From: Chloroflexia bacterium | GTDB taxonomy: Bacteria; Chloroflexota; Chloroflexia; Thermomicrobiales; UBA6265 | DNA: 12,453 nt | Direction: 5' to 3' | Assembly (NCBI GenBank): GCA_013694885.1 | Contig: JACDBO010000242.1 | Coordinates: 1 to 12,453, forward strand | In this document: positions 12,254 through 12,453 of the stretch, piece after piece | Layout of the letters: each line of letters opens with the position of its first letter | Numbering within the stretch: the stretch's first letter is position 1 | Translations under genes and position numbers: made by a program | The notes under the pieces: generated by a model | What the model saw: the letters and a program-made list of their open reading frames with translations, nothing else | Told to the model about the DNA's origin: nothing | Databases searched by the model: none

Positions 12254-12453
12254 ATGAACGCTGGCGCACGCTGGACCCTCCGACTGATCGCTGGAGCGAA
12301 AACGTCCGGTGCCATCGCCGCACAGAACCGTATGCTGATGAACACAGCCGCGGTCGGGGTGCCGACTGGACTCATGACGATCGCCGCGGTGCATGCCGCC
12401 TGGGCGCTCGGTTGGCGCTGGCCAGGCGGGTCAGACCGCGAACTCGCGGAGAC
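12254..12453 (+). CDS. DUF3995-like membrane protein, 5' part only (runs off the window)
   Basis: ATG 12254 has GGGGGAG (12242-12248) with a 5-base spacer and lies 30 bases after the ndh stop, so it is probably co-transcribed. The frame is open for 66 codons to the window edge with no stop. After a basic start (MNAGARWTLRLIAGAKT), a hydrophobic segment leads into GLMTIAAVHAAWALGWRWPGGSDRELAE. The A-x-H-x-x-WALG-x-x-WP-x-x-DR-x-LA pattern is like the first helix of DUF3995 membrane proteins. Function is unknown. The family call rests on about 30 residues. Confidence 0.6.
   Translation, partial: MNAGARWTLRLIAGAKTSGAIAAQNRMLMNTAAVGVPTGLMTIAAVHAAWALGWRWPGGSDRELAE

Noticed and set aside
12240..12257. 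Five-codon ORF (MGEIP) overlapping the ATG of the last gene as ATGA
   Set aside because: It has the same ATGA overlap as the TetR leader ORF, but it has no SD of its own and contains the next gene's SD. It is most likely a chance.
1..12453. CRISPR array, transposase, phage or defence genes
   Set aside because: I looked for regular direct repeats with spacers and for recombinase, nuclease, helicase or toxin motifs in all plausible frames and found none. The repeats present are short palindromes and heptamers.

Overview
This is a GC-rich bacterial chromosome segment of about 12.4 kb. It is densely coded, uses many GTG and TTG starts, and most starts have a clear Shine-Dalgarno (SD) sequence. 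There are no rRNA or tRNA genes, no transposases, phage genes or CRISPR. The gene content (M16B peptidase, F420-type deazaflavin reductase fold, mycothiol-type isomerase fold, stand-alone B3/4 protein) and the GC-rich hairpin repeats with a TTCCTTGTTGAG core fit a member of Chloroflexota, class Thermomicrobia (Sphaerobacter-like). An actinobacterium is the main alternative. The lineage is inferred from general resemblance, not shown.

Region 1 (1-4410). The left edge carries tandem tetO-like palindromes and a decayed yrdB (DUF2568) start on the + strand. A long run of minus-strand genes then reads leftward: cinA C-terminal amidohydrolase (pncC-like), M16B zinc peptidase, GNAT acetyltransferase, nadC and a SnoaL-like protein. 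M16B, GNAT and nadC are only 51 and 61 bases apart and probably form one transcript. PncC-type amidohydrolases and NadC both belong to NAD metabolism (salvage and de novo synthesis).

Region 2 (4529-7926, + strand). Divergent from cinA is a two-domain GNAT plus DinB/maleylpyruvate-isomerase-fold gene whose first part is out of frame by one base. It is followed by a LysE/RhtB exporter, a stand-alone B3/4 tRNA-editing-type protein and a small acidic protein of unknown function.

Region 3 (7927-9408). A convergent intergenic space holds hairpins and a second copy of the palindromic repeat family. Leftward genes follow: a DUF1992 (DnaJC28-like) protein overlapped by a TetR-family regulator, which has a tiny upstream ORF fused stop-to-start to it.

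Region 4 (9409-12453). A compact divergent control region has back-to-back promoters and two TTAC-N3-GTAA palindromes. From it run rightward a four-helix membrane protein (DUF6463-like), a deazaflavin-dependent nitroreductase-family protein, a type II NADH dehydrogenase and, cut by the window edge, a DUF3995-like membrane protein. The TetR protein probably controls itself and at least the first rightward gene.

I see no large undescribed system. The most checkable novelties are the TetR control region with its leader ORF, the frameshifted GNAT-isomerase fusion, and the palindromic repeat that extends the cinA reading frame.
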